In this document: piece by piece, positions 16,004 through 24,855 of the stretch
How positions within the stretch are numbered: position 1 is the first letter of the stretch
How the letters are laid out: the number at the start of each line of letters is the position of its first letter
Assembly: GCA_938034875.1 (NCBI GenBank)
Contig: CALHND010000004.1
Span: 124,001-188,000, forward strand
Origin: an uncultured Clostridia bacterium
GTDB taxonomy: Bacteria; Bacillota; Clostridia; Oscillospirales; Acutalibacteraceae
Length of the DNA: 64,000 nucleotides
Reading direction: 5' to 3'
Notes under the pieces: generated by a model
What the model saw: only the letters and a program-made list of their open reading frames with translations
Told to the model about the DNA's origin: nothing
Database searches by the model: none
Translations under genes and position numbers: made by a program

Positions 16004-16696
16004 TTAACATCTCCCGTTTAAGTACTCAATCAAACACTCTGAAGAATTTTCTTTTAAATCTATATAATGTTCGCGTTCTGAAATGTTTTCTAAATAGTGT
16101 GCGTCCGAACTGGTGAGTGATGGATAACCGTAATCGTTAGGATTGCCGGTTTTACTAACTTCAATAAAACTGAAATTGCATTCCGGTACTATATCGCCCA
16201 GGACAGAAATTATGCTGTATGAATCCCTATCTACATGCGCAGGAATACACGCACCGTTATGTATTTGAACAAGCGAAGTTACATCCATAATGCTAATATC
16301 ACAAGCATTTATGAGCAGCTTGTCCTCCTCGCCTATGATTTCATCATTATTGTTCATAATCCACTGGTTACCAAAAACTTCTGGCTTGTTTTGTATGGGT
16401 ATCAACAACTGTGATATTTTATCATTAAAAGCGGAGGCATGGTTAAGTGTTTTAAAATAACAAACTACATGAATATCTTCAGATGTGGTTAGCTCCATTC
16501 CTGGTACAACTGTCACGCCTATGGTTTTGCCCACAGCAATGGCAGCTGCACAGTTTTTGCAGCTATTGTGATCGGTAAGTGCTATCATATCCAAACCGTT
16601 TAGCTTTGCCATGTTAACAATGTTATTTGGTGTCATATCATTGTCACCGCACGGGCTTAAACAAGAATGAATATGCAAATCGTAATATACCCTCAT
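16004..16696 (-). CDS. PHP-domain phosphoesterase
   Basis: A 230-residue protein with the PHP metal-binding pattern: DLHIHSCLSPCG (about 6-17), ALTDHNS (about 38-44), GMELTTSEDIHVV (about 66-78), an AHVDR motif (about 154-158) and SSDAHYLE near 196. PHP proteins hydrolyse phosphate esters such as nucleoside phosphates or histidinol phosphate; the substrate here is unknown. It overlaps the DRTGG-type gene before it by 4 bases, so it belongs to the hydrogenase-like regulatory unit. Related PHP genes occur beside DRTGG genes in other Clostridia, by memory. Confidence 0.85.
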   Translation of the reverse strand: MRVYYDLHIHSCLSPCGDNDMTPNNIVNMAKLNGLDMIALTDHNSCKNCAAAIAVGKTIGVTVVPGMELTTSEDIHVVCYFKTLNHASAFNDKISQLLIPIQNKPEVFGNQWIMNNNDEIIGEEDKLLINACDISIMDVTSLVQIHNGACIPAHVDRDSYSIISVLGDIVPECNFSFIEVSKTGNPNDYGYPSLTSSDAHYLENISEREHYIDLKENSSECLIEYLNGRC

Positions 16697-17025
16697 TTTA
16701 TTATTTTGTCAATAGTTACACATAACTCAAAATGTGGCATATTGATTTTTAAAACAGGAATTTCTTGTTCGTCTGCTTTCAATTTAGCATCATCGTCCAA
16801 AACTGAATTTTCAGCAAGAATAATGCATGAAATGTCGGCTAAAACTGCCACAGCGATTGCATTGACATTACCCATTACAGTAATCCAAACGCAGTTCTCC
16901 TTTGCTCTGCCCATAACCCAACTGAGAAGGTCACCGCAATATCCACATTCAACAATTTTATCCGTGCCATTTTGTCCGGCAATTATATCAGCATTAAGTA
17001 TATTTGCCAATTCTTTTACAGTCAT
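16693..17025 (-). CDS. DRTGG-type domain protein (second copy)
   Basis: A 110-residue protein with one compact alpha/beta domain: Lys-Glu-Leu-Ala-Asn-Ile-Leu-Asn-Ala near the start and a central GRAKENCVWITVMGN segment (about 39-53). It resembles the DRTGG/HPr-kinase N-terminal-like proteins annotated beside hydrogenase-domain genes. DRTGG domains are thought to bind nucleotides or other ligands. It is co-transcribed with, and 34 bases after, the H-cluster protein gene. Confidence 0.7.
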   Translation of the reverse strand: MTVKELANILNADIIAGQNGTDKIVECGYCGDLLSWVMGRAKENCVWITVMGNVNAIAVAVLADISCIILAENSVLDDDAKLKADEQEIPVLKINMPHFELCVTIDKIIK

Positions 17026-17059
17026 TTATTATCACTATCCTTTTTGGATTGGTGGGATT

Positions 17060-18358
17060 TTAATTCTTGTTTTCGCCTAATGTTATATCCGTAATGCCCA
17101 TTTTCTTTGCAAATTCCTGTAAATGCTCACGCATTACGAAAACGCAGTCATTTTCATCAGCATATCCAAGTGCAACATCCTCAGCAAATGTTTTGCACGA
17201 TGGTGCTCCGCACGCTCCGCAATCAAGACCGGGGAGTTTTTTCTCAACTGTGTCAATTTTTTGCATTATATCAAGTGCTTCAAAAATGTTATTTGATAAT
17301 TTAAACTCCTCAAGGGGAATAAGTTTTGAATCATTAAAAAAGTAGTTAGGTATTTCATCGCTATCAAGATGATTAAGTGATACAGGTAAATACTTTCTTA
17401 AAATTTGCGTGCGAGCTTTAGCCATATACGGATTTTTAACATTTAAAACTCCGCCGACACAGCCTGCATGACAGGCATTAAGCTCAACAAAATTTAAACG
17501 TTTGAATTTTTTATCTTCAATTTCTTCAAGTACCTTGATTACATCGTCAATTCCGTCAGCTGCAAGATAATGTGATGACATCAGCGCTGCTGATTCACCG
17601 CCGTCTATCGCCCAGCTAACTCCGATTAGTCCGGATTTTGCAAGCGGCTCAATTTCATCAAGCTTTTCCATTTCGCTTACAAGGTGATGATAAACTTCAC
17701 AAATTCCTATTGCTCCGTCTATGTTTGATTTCTCATACATTATAGGACTTTTTGTTTCGGTAACTTGTGCGGTGCACGGAGATATGTAGAAAATTCCAAT
17801 TTCTGACGGCGGTAAACCGGTTTTTGCAGACATTTCCTCACGTGCAATTTTAGCCGCAAGTTCCATTGGATCTTTTAAAGGTAAAACAAATTCACACAAT
17901 TCAGGAAATTTGATTTGAATAAGACGGACAACCGCGGGACATGCGGATGAAATAACAGGATATTTACATGATTCTGACTGCATAAATTTGCGTGTGGCTT
18001 CCGAAATCATTTCTGCAGCACGAGACACCTCAAACACATCATCAAATCCAATGTGCTTAAAGGCGTTCATAACATAATCCAAGTCTTCTAAATTTCGTAT
18101 TTGTCCGAATATCGCAGGTGACGGCAAAGCCACTTTATATTTATATCCTTCTGTAATGCTCATATGGTCGTATTCGGCACGCATGGCATGAGTTGGGCAC
18201 ACACGAATACACTCGCCGCAGTCAATGCAAAGCTCTTTTAAAATTTTAGCTTTTCCACCTCTCACGCGAATGGCCTGTGTAGGACAATGTTTTATGCAAT
18301 TAGTGCAACCAGTGCATTTTTCAGTATCAAGCCGTACCGAATGGAACACCTTTTCCAT
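17060..18358 (-). CDS. [FeFe]-hydrogenase-domain protein, probable sensory or regulatory type
   Basis: A 432-residue protein. Order: two N-terminal [4Fe-4S] ferredoxin motifs (Cys 15/18/21/25 and 44/47/50/54), an H-cluster domain (about 75-330), and a C-terminal four-Cys Fe-S domain (Cys 380/383/388/405). All four H-cluster cysteines can be placed: 140 in SSACP, 195 in SPCTAQ, 296 and 300 in NACHAGC. The proton-relay Cys of catalytic enzymes is Ala139, and the Lys after PCTA is Gln. It also lacks the small-subunit C-terminus. These changes fit a sensor rather than a fast catalyst. No PAS domain is present, unlike the best-known HydS proteins. Confidence 0.85.
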   Translation of the reverse strand: MEKVFHSVRLDTEKCTGCTNCIKHCPTQAIRVRGGKAKILKELCIDCGECIRVCPTHAMRAEYDHMSITEGYKYKVALPSPAIFGQIRNLEDLDYVMNAFKHIGFDDVFEVSRAAEMISEATRKFMQSESCKYPVISSACPAVVRLIQIKFPELCEFVLPLKDPMELAAKIAREEMSAKTGLPPSEIGIFYISPCTAQVTETKSPIMYEKSNIDGAIGICEVYHHLVSEMEKLDEIEPLAKSGLIGVSWAIDGGESAALMSSHYLAADGIDDVIKVLEEIEDKKFKRLNFVELNACHAGCVGGVLNVKNPYMAKARTQILRKYLPVSLNHLDSDEIPNYFFNDSKLIPLEEFKLSNNIFEALDIMQKIDTVEKKLPGLDCGACGAPSCKTFAEDVALGYADENDCVFVMREHLQEFAKKMGITDITLGENKN

Positions 18359-18377
18359 ATCAGCTGCTCCTTTGTAA

Positions 18378-18803
18378 TTATGTAATATTTACTTTTATAT
18401 AGACCGTTGTGCCGACACCAAGTTCAGTTTCAATTGACATATCGTCGGTATATTTTTTTATATTGGGCAAACCCATACCGGCACCGAAACCAAGCGCTCG
18501 AATATCGTCACGAGCGGTTGAATATCCCTGTTGCATTGCAAGATTAATATCTCTTATGCCCGGACCTCTGTCACGAAGCCAGACCTGTATACTTTCTGGA
18601 GAAATTTCAACGTCAATTACGCCGCCGTTAGCATGGATTACCATGTTTATCTCGCCTTCATAAACGGCAATAGAAATGCGACGAATAATTTCAATGTTAA
18701 TACCGAGTCTTTTTAAAGTTTGTTTTAATGTGCCGGATGCTTCACCAGCATGAATAAAATCATCCCCTGAAACCTGGAACGATAATTTAATTGACTCAGG
18801 CAT
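18378..18803 (-). CDS. RsbW/SpoIIAB-like ATP-binding protein (anti-sigma-type)
   Basis: A 141-residue stand-alone HATPase_c domain with no histidine-phosphotransfer domain. The N box is AVYEGEINMVIHA (about 47-59), the G1 box DRGPGI (about 77-82), and the glycine-rich lid GFGAGMGLPNIKK (about 104-116). RsbW-type proteins bind or phosphorylate partner proteins such as anti-anti-sigma factors; no such partner gene is nearby. The ATG at 18803 follows AGGAGG and overlaps the upstream gene by 8 bases. An in-frame start at 18836 is less likely. Confidence 0.85.
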   Translation of the reverse strand: MPESIKLSFQVSGDDFIHAGEASGTLKQTLKRLGINIEIIRRISIAVYEGEINMVIHANGGVIDVEISPESIQVWLRDRGPGIRDINLAMQQGYSTARDDIRALGFGAGMGLPNIKKYTDDMSIETELGVGTTVYIKVNIT

Positions 18804-19152
18804 TAGGGGTGCCTCCTCCTTTAAGTCCGTTTTCATAAAGCACTCCGCATGCAGTAAACATACGGTGAGGAGTTTTTAACAAAACAATTCCGCGCTCCTC
18901 AGCGAGTGCTATCATATTAGCATCGGGCTCTTTTCCACGAACAAAAACAATACAGCGCATGTCCATCATTTCGGCAGTGCGCACAACCTGAGGATTAACA
19001 AGGCCTGTAAGAAGCACTGATTGGTCTTTGACAAAAGCAAGAACATCGCTCATCATATCAGATCCGCAAGCCGAATGAATTTCTGTATCACAAAGTTCCT
19101 CACAGCAAATATATTCAGCATCTAATAAATTTTTTACATCAGAAACACGCAT
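18796..19152 (-). CDS. DRTGG-type domain protein (first gene of the unit)
   Basis: A 118-residue protein with an N-terminal Val-Ser-Asp-Val-Lys-Asn-Leu-Leu helix, a central strand pair around SVLLTGLVNPQVVRTAEMMD (about 45-64) and a C-terminal strand VLLKTPHRMF (about 90-99). It resembles DRTGG or CBS-associated regulators seen next to anti-sigma-like ATPases in Clostridia. Its ATG follows GGAGGC. It heads the unit running to about 15532 and is divergent from gltX. Confidence 0.72.
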   Translation of the reverse strand: MRVSDVKNLLDAEYICCEELCDTEIHSACGSDMMSDVLAFVKDQSVLLTGLVNPQVVRTAEMMDMRCIVFVRGKEPDANMIALAEERGIVLLKTPHRMFTACGVLYENGLKGGGTPNA

Positions 19153-19257
19153 AATGATAGCCTCCTTATATAGTTATGTTATTATATCACCAAAAAGCAA
19201 CATATTCAAGGTGTTTATTTTATCAAATTACACAAACACTATTTATTAGATTTTTTA

Positions 19258-19286
19258 TTGCTAAATATTATAATTTGCGTTATAAT
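19258..19286 (+). promoter_or_regulatory. Promoter for gltX-glnS
   Basis: TTGCTA (19258-19263), exactly 17 bases, then TATAAT (19281-19286). The start of transcription would fall near 19292, giving a leader of about 25 bases. This leaves no room for a T-box. Confidence 0.75.
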
Positions 19287-19317
19287 ATTGGGATGTAGAA
19301 AAGGAGTTGTTTGTCTG

Positions 19318-20982
19318 ATGACAGAAAATGAACGAATTGCCGAGCTTATATTCGGACAGCTCGATAAAACAGCTGATGATTATGAAATCGAATATCCACC
19401 GCTCAACCTTTCAGAAGGACAGCGAGTCACACGAATAGCTCCCAGCCCAACAGGTTATTTACATCTGGGTGTATTATTTACTGCGCTCATTAATCGTCGT
19501 ACCGCCGATGCAACAAACGGTATGTTCTATTTAAGAATAGAAGATACCGATGCAAAGCGTGAAGTGGAAGGCGGTATGGCTGACATAATAAACGGCTTGC
19601 TACATTTCGGAGTTAATATTGATGAAGGCTTTGTTTCCCCTACTTCAACAAAGGGTAATTACGCCCCTTACAAACAAAGTGAGCGTGGAGACATATACCA
19701 CGTATTTGTTAAAATGCTTATGGAACAAGGTTATGCGTATCCTTGTTTCTGCGCTGAGGAACAGCTTGCAAAAACCAGAGAAATGCAGGAGTCGAACAAG
19801 GAGCGCACCGGTTATTACGGAAAATACGCTGCTTGCCGAAAGCTAACATATGATGAAGTTAAATCTAAAATTGACGCAGGCATGCCATATGTAGTAAGAC
19901 TGCGTTCAAATGGCGACGAAAGCCGACGCATTACTTTTGATGATGGAATTAAGGGCAAAATTGAAATGCCTGAAAATGACGAGGATTTTGTTTTGCTTAA
20001 ATCAGACGGAATCCCCACATACCATTTTGCTCATGCAGTAGATGACCATCTTATGCGCACAACCCATGTTATACGTGGTGACGAATGGATTTCATCTGTT
20101 CCAAAGCATATTCAACTTTTCAAGTTGCTTGGATTCAAAGTACCAAAATACTGCCATGTTTCCCCTATTATGAAAGAGGAAAACGGCTCAAAGCGAAAGC
20201 TGTCGAAAAGAAAAGATCCGGAAGCTGCAGTTCATTTTTATGCTGAACAGGGCTATCCCGCAGATTCTGTAACTGAGTATCTGCTTACCATTGCCAATTC
20301 CGATTTCGAAGATTGGCGTAGAGCAAACCCAACAGCAAGCAATAGCGAATTTAAGCTCAATCTTAAAAAAATGAGCGTATCCGGTGCATTGTTTGATATT
20401 GCAAAGCTTAACGACGTAAGCAAAAATGTAATTTCAAAGTTTACTGCTGACCGTGTTACAGACGAACTGCTTAAATGGGCAAAAGAATACGACAACGAAT
20501 TTTACACGCTTCTTTCGCGAGATATCGAATATACAAAAAATATATTTGCAATTGATCGTGATGTACCAAAGCCGCGTAAAGATATTGCAAAATGGAACGA
20601 AGCAAAGGAATATGCTGCTTATTTCTTTGATGAATTGTACAATAATAACTATGAGCTTCCTGAAAAAATTAATAAAACCGATGCAGCAAATATTCTTGAA
20701 AAGTATCTGGAGGTTTACAACCCCAATGATAACAAAGATGAATGGTTTTCTCGCATAAAAGATATTTGCCCATCATGTGGTTTTTGTCCTGATGTTAAGG
20801 AATATAAGAAAAATCCTGAATTATATAAAGGTCATGTAGGTGATGCAGCTACAATCATTCGTGTAGCTGTTACAGGCAGAACAAACAGTCCTGACCTTTG
20901 CTCAATAATGTCGCTGCTCGGAAAAGATAAAGTGTCAGAACGTATTATTAAAGCCATAGACCATTTTAAAGAGGTGCAATAA
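19318..20982 (+). CDS. gltX: Glutamate--tRNA ligase
   Basis: A 554-residue class I aminoacyl-tRNA synthetase, longer than the common 480-residue bacterial form. The HIGH-type motif is in PSPTGYLHLG (about 43-52) and the KMSKS-type motif is KRKLSKRKD (about 298-306). A Cys-containing segment CFCAEE lies near 147. It charges tRNA-Glu for translation. The ATG at 19318 follows AAGGAG; an in-frame start at 19258 would begin inside the promoter and is rejected. It overlaps glnS by one base. Confidence 0.93.
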   Translation: MTENERIAELIFGQLDKTADDYEIEYPPLNLSEGQRVTRIAPSPTGYLHLGVLFTALINRRTADATNGMFYLRIEDTDAKREVEGGMADIINGLLHFGVNIDEGFVSPTSTKGNYAPYKQSERGDIYHVFVKMLMEQGYAYPCFCAEEQLAKTREMQESNKERTGYYGKYAACRKLTYDEVKSKIDAGMPYVVRLRSNGDESRRITFDDGIKGKIEMPENDEDFVLLKSDGIPTYHFAHAVDDHLMRTTHVIRGDEWISSVPKHIQLFKLLGFKVPKYCHVSPIMKEENGSKRKLSKRKDPEAAVHFYAEQGYPADSVTEYLLTIANSDFEDWRRANPTASNSEFKLNLKKMSVSGALFDIAKLNDVSKNVISKFTADRVTDELLKWAKEYDNEFYTLLSRDIEYTKNIFAIDRDVPKPRKDIAKWNEAKEYAAYFFDELYNNNYELPEKINKTDAANILEKYLEVYNPNDNKDEWFSRIKDICPSCGFCPDVKEYKKNPELYKGHVGDAATIIRVAVTGRTNSPDLCSIMSLLGKDKVSERIIKAIDHFKEVQ

Positions 20983-22652
20983 TGGAAGAAATTATAAAAG
21001 AACAAGGAAATTTCATTGAGGAATTTATTAAAGAAGACCTTACAAACGGTGTATATAATAATGTTCAAACCCGCTTTCCGCCCGAGCCAAACGGTTATCT
21101 GCATATTGGACATGCAAAGGCAATTTGCATAGATTTTGGTGTTGCAGATAAATTTAGTGGCAAGTGCAACCTCAGGCTTGATGATACCAATCCGACCAAA
21201 GAAGATGTAGAATATGTTGACTCTATAATGGAGGACATCAAATGGCTAGGCTTTGATTGGGATAATGTTTATTATGCTTCAGATTATTTTGATTTCATTT
21301 ATGAATGTGCAATAAAGCTTATTAAAAAAGGCAAGGCTTATGTTTGCGATTTGTCAGCAGAAGAAATACGCAAATATCGCGGAACTCTTACCGAGCCGGG
21401 AAAAAACAGTCCATATCGTGACCGTTCAGTTGAGGAAAACCTTGATTTATTTGAACGTATGACAAAAGGCGAGTTTGAAAACGGCGCAAAAGTTTTGCGT
21501 GCAAAAATTGATATGAGTTCCCCTAACCTTAATATGCGCGATCCTGTTATTTACAGAATAATGAAAGTATCGCACCACCGCGCAGGCGACAAATGGGTAG
21601 TATATCCTATGTACGACATGGCACACCCTTTATCCGATGCAAAAGAAGGTGTAACCCACTCTCTTTGCTCGCTTGAATTTGAAAACCACAGACCGCTTTA
21701 TAACTGGTTTTTAGAGGAATGTGACATTGCAAATGCTCCCAGACAAATTGAATTTGCCCGCATGAATGTAAATTATACTCTGACGAGCAAACGCAGATGT
21801 CTTAAACTGGTCAACGACGGTTTAGTCAATGGATGGAATGACCCCAGAATGGCCACAATTTGCGGAATGAGACGACGCGGATATCCTGCAGAAGCAATTC
21901 GCAATTTTTGTGAAAAAATCGGCGTTTCAAAAGCATTTAGCGTTATTGATATTGCTCTTCTTGAATCATGTGTACGTGATAACCTTAATATTAACGCAGA
22001 GCGTGCAATGGCCGTTTTGCGTCCTGTTGAAGTTGTAATTGATAACTACCCCGATGATCTTGTTGAAGAAATCGAGGTTGAAATTAATCCCAATAAACCT
22101 GAGGACGGAAATAGAAAGACATATTTTTCAAAGCATATTTATATTGAATCTGATGATTTCTGCGAAGAGCCGCCAAAAGGTTATTTTAGACTTTGTCCTG
22201 AACGCGAAGTTCGTTTAAAAGGTGCATATTTTGTTAAATACGTATCTTGCGAAAAAGATGCAGACGGCAACGTAACAAAAATTCACTGCACTTATGACCA
22301 CGAAACAAAGGGCGGAAACGCGCCCGACGGCAGAAAGGTCAAAGGCACAATACATTGGGTAAGTAAAGATAACAGCTGTGATGCAACTGTTAATCTGTAT
22401 GACAGACTTTTCCTTGTCGAAAATCCATCAGACGAAGAAGGAAACGGCGAATTTGCGACTAATCTTAACCCCAATTCACTTACGGTTTTGACCGGTTGCA
22501 AAATTGAAAAAGATATTGCTTCATCATTACCTGAAAAGAAATACCAGTTTATGCGTCAAGGCTATTTTTGCGTTGATATTGATTCAACTCCTGAGAATCC
22601 TATTTTTAATCGCACAGTTGCATTAAAGGACTCTTGGACAAAGAAAAACTAA
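20982..22652 (+). CDS. glnS: Glutamine--tRNA ligase
   Basis: A 556-residue class I synthetase. The catalytic domain has the HIGH-type motif PPEPNGYLHIGHAKAI (about 31-46) and a KMSKS-type TSKRRCLKLV (about 268-277). The C-terminal half is the tRNA anticodon-binding beta-barrel pair. It charges tRNA-Gln directly. The gene overlaps gltX by one base (TAATG), so Glu and Gln charging are made together. Many Clostridia use the GatCAB amidotransferase instead; no gatCAB genes are in this window. Confidence 0.95.
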   Translation: MEEIIKEQGNFIEEFIKEDLTNGVYNNVQTRFPPEPNGYLHIGHAKAICIDFGVADKFSGKCNLRLDDTNPTKEDVEYVDSIMEDIKWLGFDWDNVYYASDYFDFIYECAIKLIKKGKAYVCDLSAEEIRKYRGTLTEPGKNSPYRDRSVEENLDLFERMTKGEFENGAKVLRAKIDMSSPNLNMRDPVIYRIMKVSHHRAGDKWVVYPMYDMAHPLSDAKEGVTHSLCSLEFENHRPLYNWFLEECDIANAPRQIEFARMNVNYTLTSKRRCLKLVNDGLVNGWNDPRMATICGMRRRGYPAEAIRNFCEKIGVSKAFSVIDIALLESCVRDNLNINAERAMAVLRPVEVVIDNYPDDLVEEIEVEINPNKPEDGNRKTYFSKHIYIESDDFCEEPPKGYFRLCPEREVRLKGAYFVKYVSCEKDADGNVTKIHCTYDHETKGGNAPDGRKVKGTIHWVSKDNSCDATVNLYDRLFLVENPSDEEGNGEFATNLNPNSLTVLTGCKIEKDIASSLPEKKYQFMRQGYFCVDIDSTPENPIFNRTVALKDSWTKKN

Positions 22653-22743
22653 AAATCATTTGCATTTATCGAATTTTATGATAAAATGCTTTGGTATGTT
22701 ATTTTTTAAAATACAAAATATTTGAGTTTTAGGGGTGCAAAAC

Positions 22744-24000
22744 TTGGAGAAGCTGGTTATAAACGGCAAAAAACAACTTAACGGTGAAATCAGCATCAGC
22801 GGTGCAAAAAATGCAGCCGTTGCGATCATTCCTGCAGCTATTCTTTCTGACGGCATTTGCCGCATTGAAAATATACCCGATATAAGCGATGTTAACGAGT
22901 TGATTTGTATTTTAGGTGAGCTTGGTGCAGGTGTACGCCGCATTGACGACTCAACTGTAGAAATTGATTCATCTACAATTAAATCGTATATAGTCCCTGC
23001 AGAAAAGAGTAAAAAACTGCGCGCCAGCAGTTATCTTATGGGCGCAATGCTGGGACGATTTTCAAAAGCAAAGGTTGCCCCTCCGGGCGGCTGTGATTTT
23101 GGTGTAAGACCAATTGACCAGCATATCAAAGGATTTGAATTGCTTGGCTCGAAAGTAACAATAGAAGAAGGTATGGTTAACATTTGTGCGGACAAACTGT
23201 CCGGTAATCAGGTGTATCTTGACGTTGTTTCAGTTGGAGCAACTGTAAACATTATGCTTGCCGCAGTTAAAGCAAAGGGATTAACTATAATTGAAAACGC
23301 TGCTAAAGAGCCTCATATTGTTGACCTTGCAAACTTTTTATTGTCAATGGGCGCAGACATAAGAGGTGCCGGAACGGACACCATTAAAATACGTGGTGTC
23401 AACTATCTTCACGGCACTACCTATAGTATTATTCCCGACCAAATCGAAGCTGGTACTTATATGGCTGCTGTTGTTGCGGCTTCAGGTGATGTAATTATTA
23501 AAAACGTAATTCCAAAACACCTTGACTCTATCACAGCAAAGCTTGTTGAAATGGGTGCTACCATTGATGACCTTGACGATGCGCTTCGTGTAAGAAGTAA
23601 CGGAAAAATTCGTCACTGCAATATAAAAACTATGCCTCATCCTGGTTTCCCAACTGATATGCAGCCTCAAATAGCTACCCTTCTTACTGTTGCAGACGGA
23701 AAAAGCATTATTACAGAAAGCATATGGGACAACCGATTCAAATACGCTGATCAACTTGCAAAATTGGGAGCTTTTATTGAAGCAAAGGGAAAAGTTGCAG
23801 AAATCTACGGTGTTGAAACCCTTCACGGAGGGACCATTAAAGCAACAGATTTGCGTGCAGGAGCCGCTATGGTAATTGCAGGTCTTATTGCTAAAGGTGA
23901 AACAGTTATTGAAGATATACACCACATTCAGCGCGGATATGAAAATATAGTTAAAAAACTTACTTCGGTAGGTGCAGATATTAAAATTATAGAAGAATAA
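22744..24000 (+). CDS. murA: UDP-N-acetylglucosamine 1-carboxyvinyltransferase
   Basis: A 418-residue enolpyruvyl transferase, the first committed step of peptidoglycan synthesis. Landmarks are the start Glu-Lys-Leu-Val-Ile-Asn-Gly, SGAKNAAVAI near 20, and the active-site Cys in PPGGCDFGVRP (about 113-123). The end shows RAGAAMVIAGLIAKG. The start is taken as TTG at 22744 because AGGGGTG precedes it by 7 bases; a GTG three codons earlier lies inside that ribosome site. Confidence 0.95.
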   Translation: MEKLVINGKKQLNGEISISGAKNAAVAIIPAAILSDGICRIENIPDISDVNELICILGELGAGVRRIDDSTVEIDSSTIKSYIVPAEKSKKLRASSYLMGAMLGRFSKAKVAPPGGCDFGVRPIDQHIKGFELLGSKVTIEEGMVNICADKLSGNQVYLDVVSVGATVNIMLAAVKAKGLTIIENAAKEPHIVDLANFLLSMGADIRGAGTDTIKIRGVNYLHGTTYSIIPDQIEAGTYMAAVVAASGDVIIKNVIPKHLDSITAKLVEMGATIDDLDDALRVRSNGKIRHCNIKTMPHPGFPTDMQPQIATLLTVADGKSIITESIWDNRFKYADQLAKLGAFIEAKGKVAEIYGVETLHGGTIKATDLRAGAAMVIAGLIAKGETVIEDIHHIQRGYENIVKKLTSVGADIKIIEE

Positions 24001-24006
24001 AAAATT

Positions 24007-24039
24007 AAACGGCTGTTCTTATAATGAGAAGAGCCGCTT
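24007..24039 (+). terminator. Terminator after murA
   Basis: A stem of CGGCT/AGCCG and TTCT/AGAA with one mismatch and a loop of about 7 bases, then a T-rich tail. Confidence 0.65.
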
Positions 24040-24069
24040 ATTTTCATTTATAATAGGACGGTGAGAATT

Positions 24070-24855
24070 TTGGTTAGATTTTGTCCCATGTTTAGTGGCA
24101 GCAGCGGCAACTGTACATACATATCGTCGGAAAATTTTAATATATTGATTGATGCGGGTGTCAGTGCAAAAGCAATTACCGAAGCTCTTATTGGTTTAAA
24201 TACATCACCAAACGAAATCGACGCAATTTTTATTACACATGAACATTGTGATCATATAAAAGGCGTTCGCGTTTTTGCTACAAAGTATAATATACCCGTT
24301 TATGCAAACGAGCTGACAATGAATGAATTGCTAAAAGACGAAAAGTTTGCTAATGCAGTAGATTACAGAATAATAAGTGATACAATAAAAATTAAGGGAT
24401 GCAGTATTACTGCATTTAATACTCCCCATGACAGTGTAAACAGTTGTGGATATAGCATAGTTACTTCAGACGGCAGAAAAATTAGCACTTGCACAGATAT
24501 TGGATGTGTCACCGACACTATCCGTCAAGCGCTATTAGGGTCAGACCTTGTTTTAATAGAATCAAATCATGAAACCAATATGTTGATGACGGGAAGTTAT
24601 CCTTATCCATTAAAGCTGAGAGTATCTTCAGACGTAGGCCATTTGTCAAACAGATGTTGTGCTGAAGAGTTGCCCCAGCTAGTAAAAAACGGTACAACGC
24701 GCATCGTACTGGGACATATCAGTAAAGATAATAACACTCCCCTGCTTGCTGAGACGACCGCTGTCTCAACACTAAAAATGCATGGTTTTGTACGCGATTT
24801 AGACTATATTCTAACCGTCGCAAAACCAAACGGAAACGGAATGATAATACTGTAA
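24070..24855 (+). CDS. Metallo-beta-lactamase-fold hydrolase, WalJ/YycJ-like
   Basis: A protein of about 261 residues with the metal motif ITHEHCDHIKG (about 57-67) and further ligands in NTPHDS and GHISKDN. The opening FSGSSGNC is typical of the YycJ/WalJ group, a predicted exonuclease-like or cell-wall-linked hydrolase of Firmicutes. The start is taken as TTG at 24070, after GGTGAG, giving Met-Val-Arg-Phe-Cys; a GTG at 24061 is in frame. It overlaps rlmH by one base, matching the conserved pairing of these two genes. Confidence 0.85.
   Translation: MVRFCPMFSGSSGNCTYISSENFNILIDAGVSAKAITEALIGLNTSPNEIDAIFITHEHCDHIKGVRVFATKYNIPVYANELTMNELLKDEKFANAVDYRIISDTIKIKGCSITAFNTPHDSVNSCGYSIVTSDGRKISTCTDIGCVTDTIRQALLGSDLVLIESNHETNMLMTGSYPYPLKLRVSSDVGHLSNRCCAEELPQLVKNGTTRIVLGHISKDNNTPLLAETTAVSTLKMHGFVRDLDYILTVAKPNGNGMIIL

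Noticed and set aside
19153..19317. T-box leader for gltX-glnS
   Set aside because: The promoter at 19258-19286 leaves only about 25 bases of leader, too short for a T-box.
23482..23925. 147-codon minus-strand open frame opposite murA
   Set aside because: It is antisense to conserved MurA sequence and rich in Cys and Phe from reversed codons.
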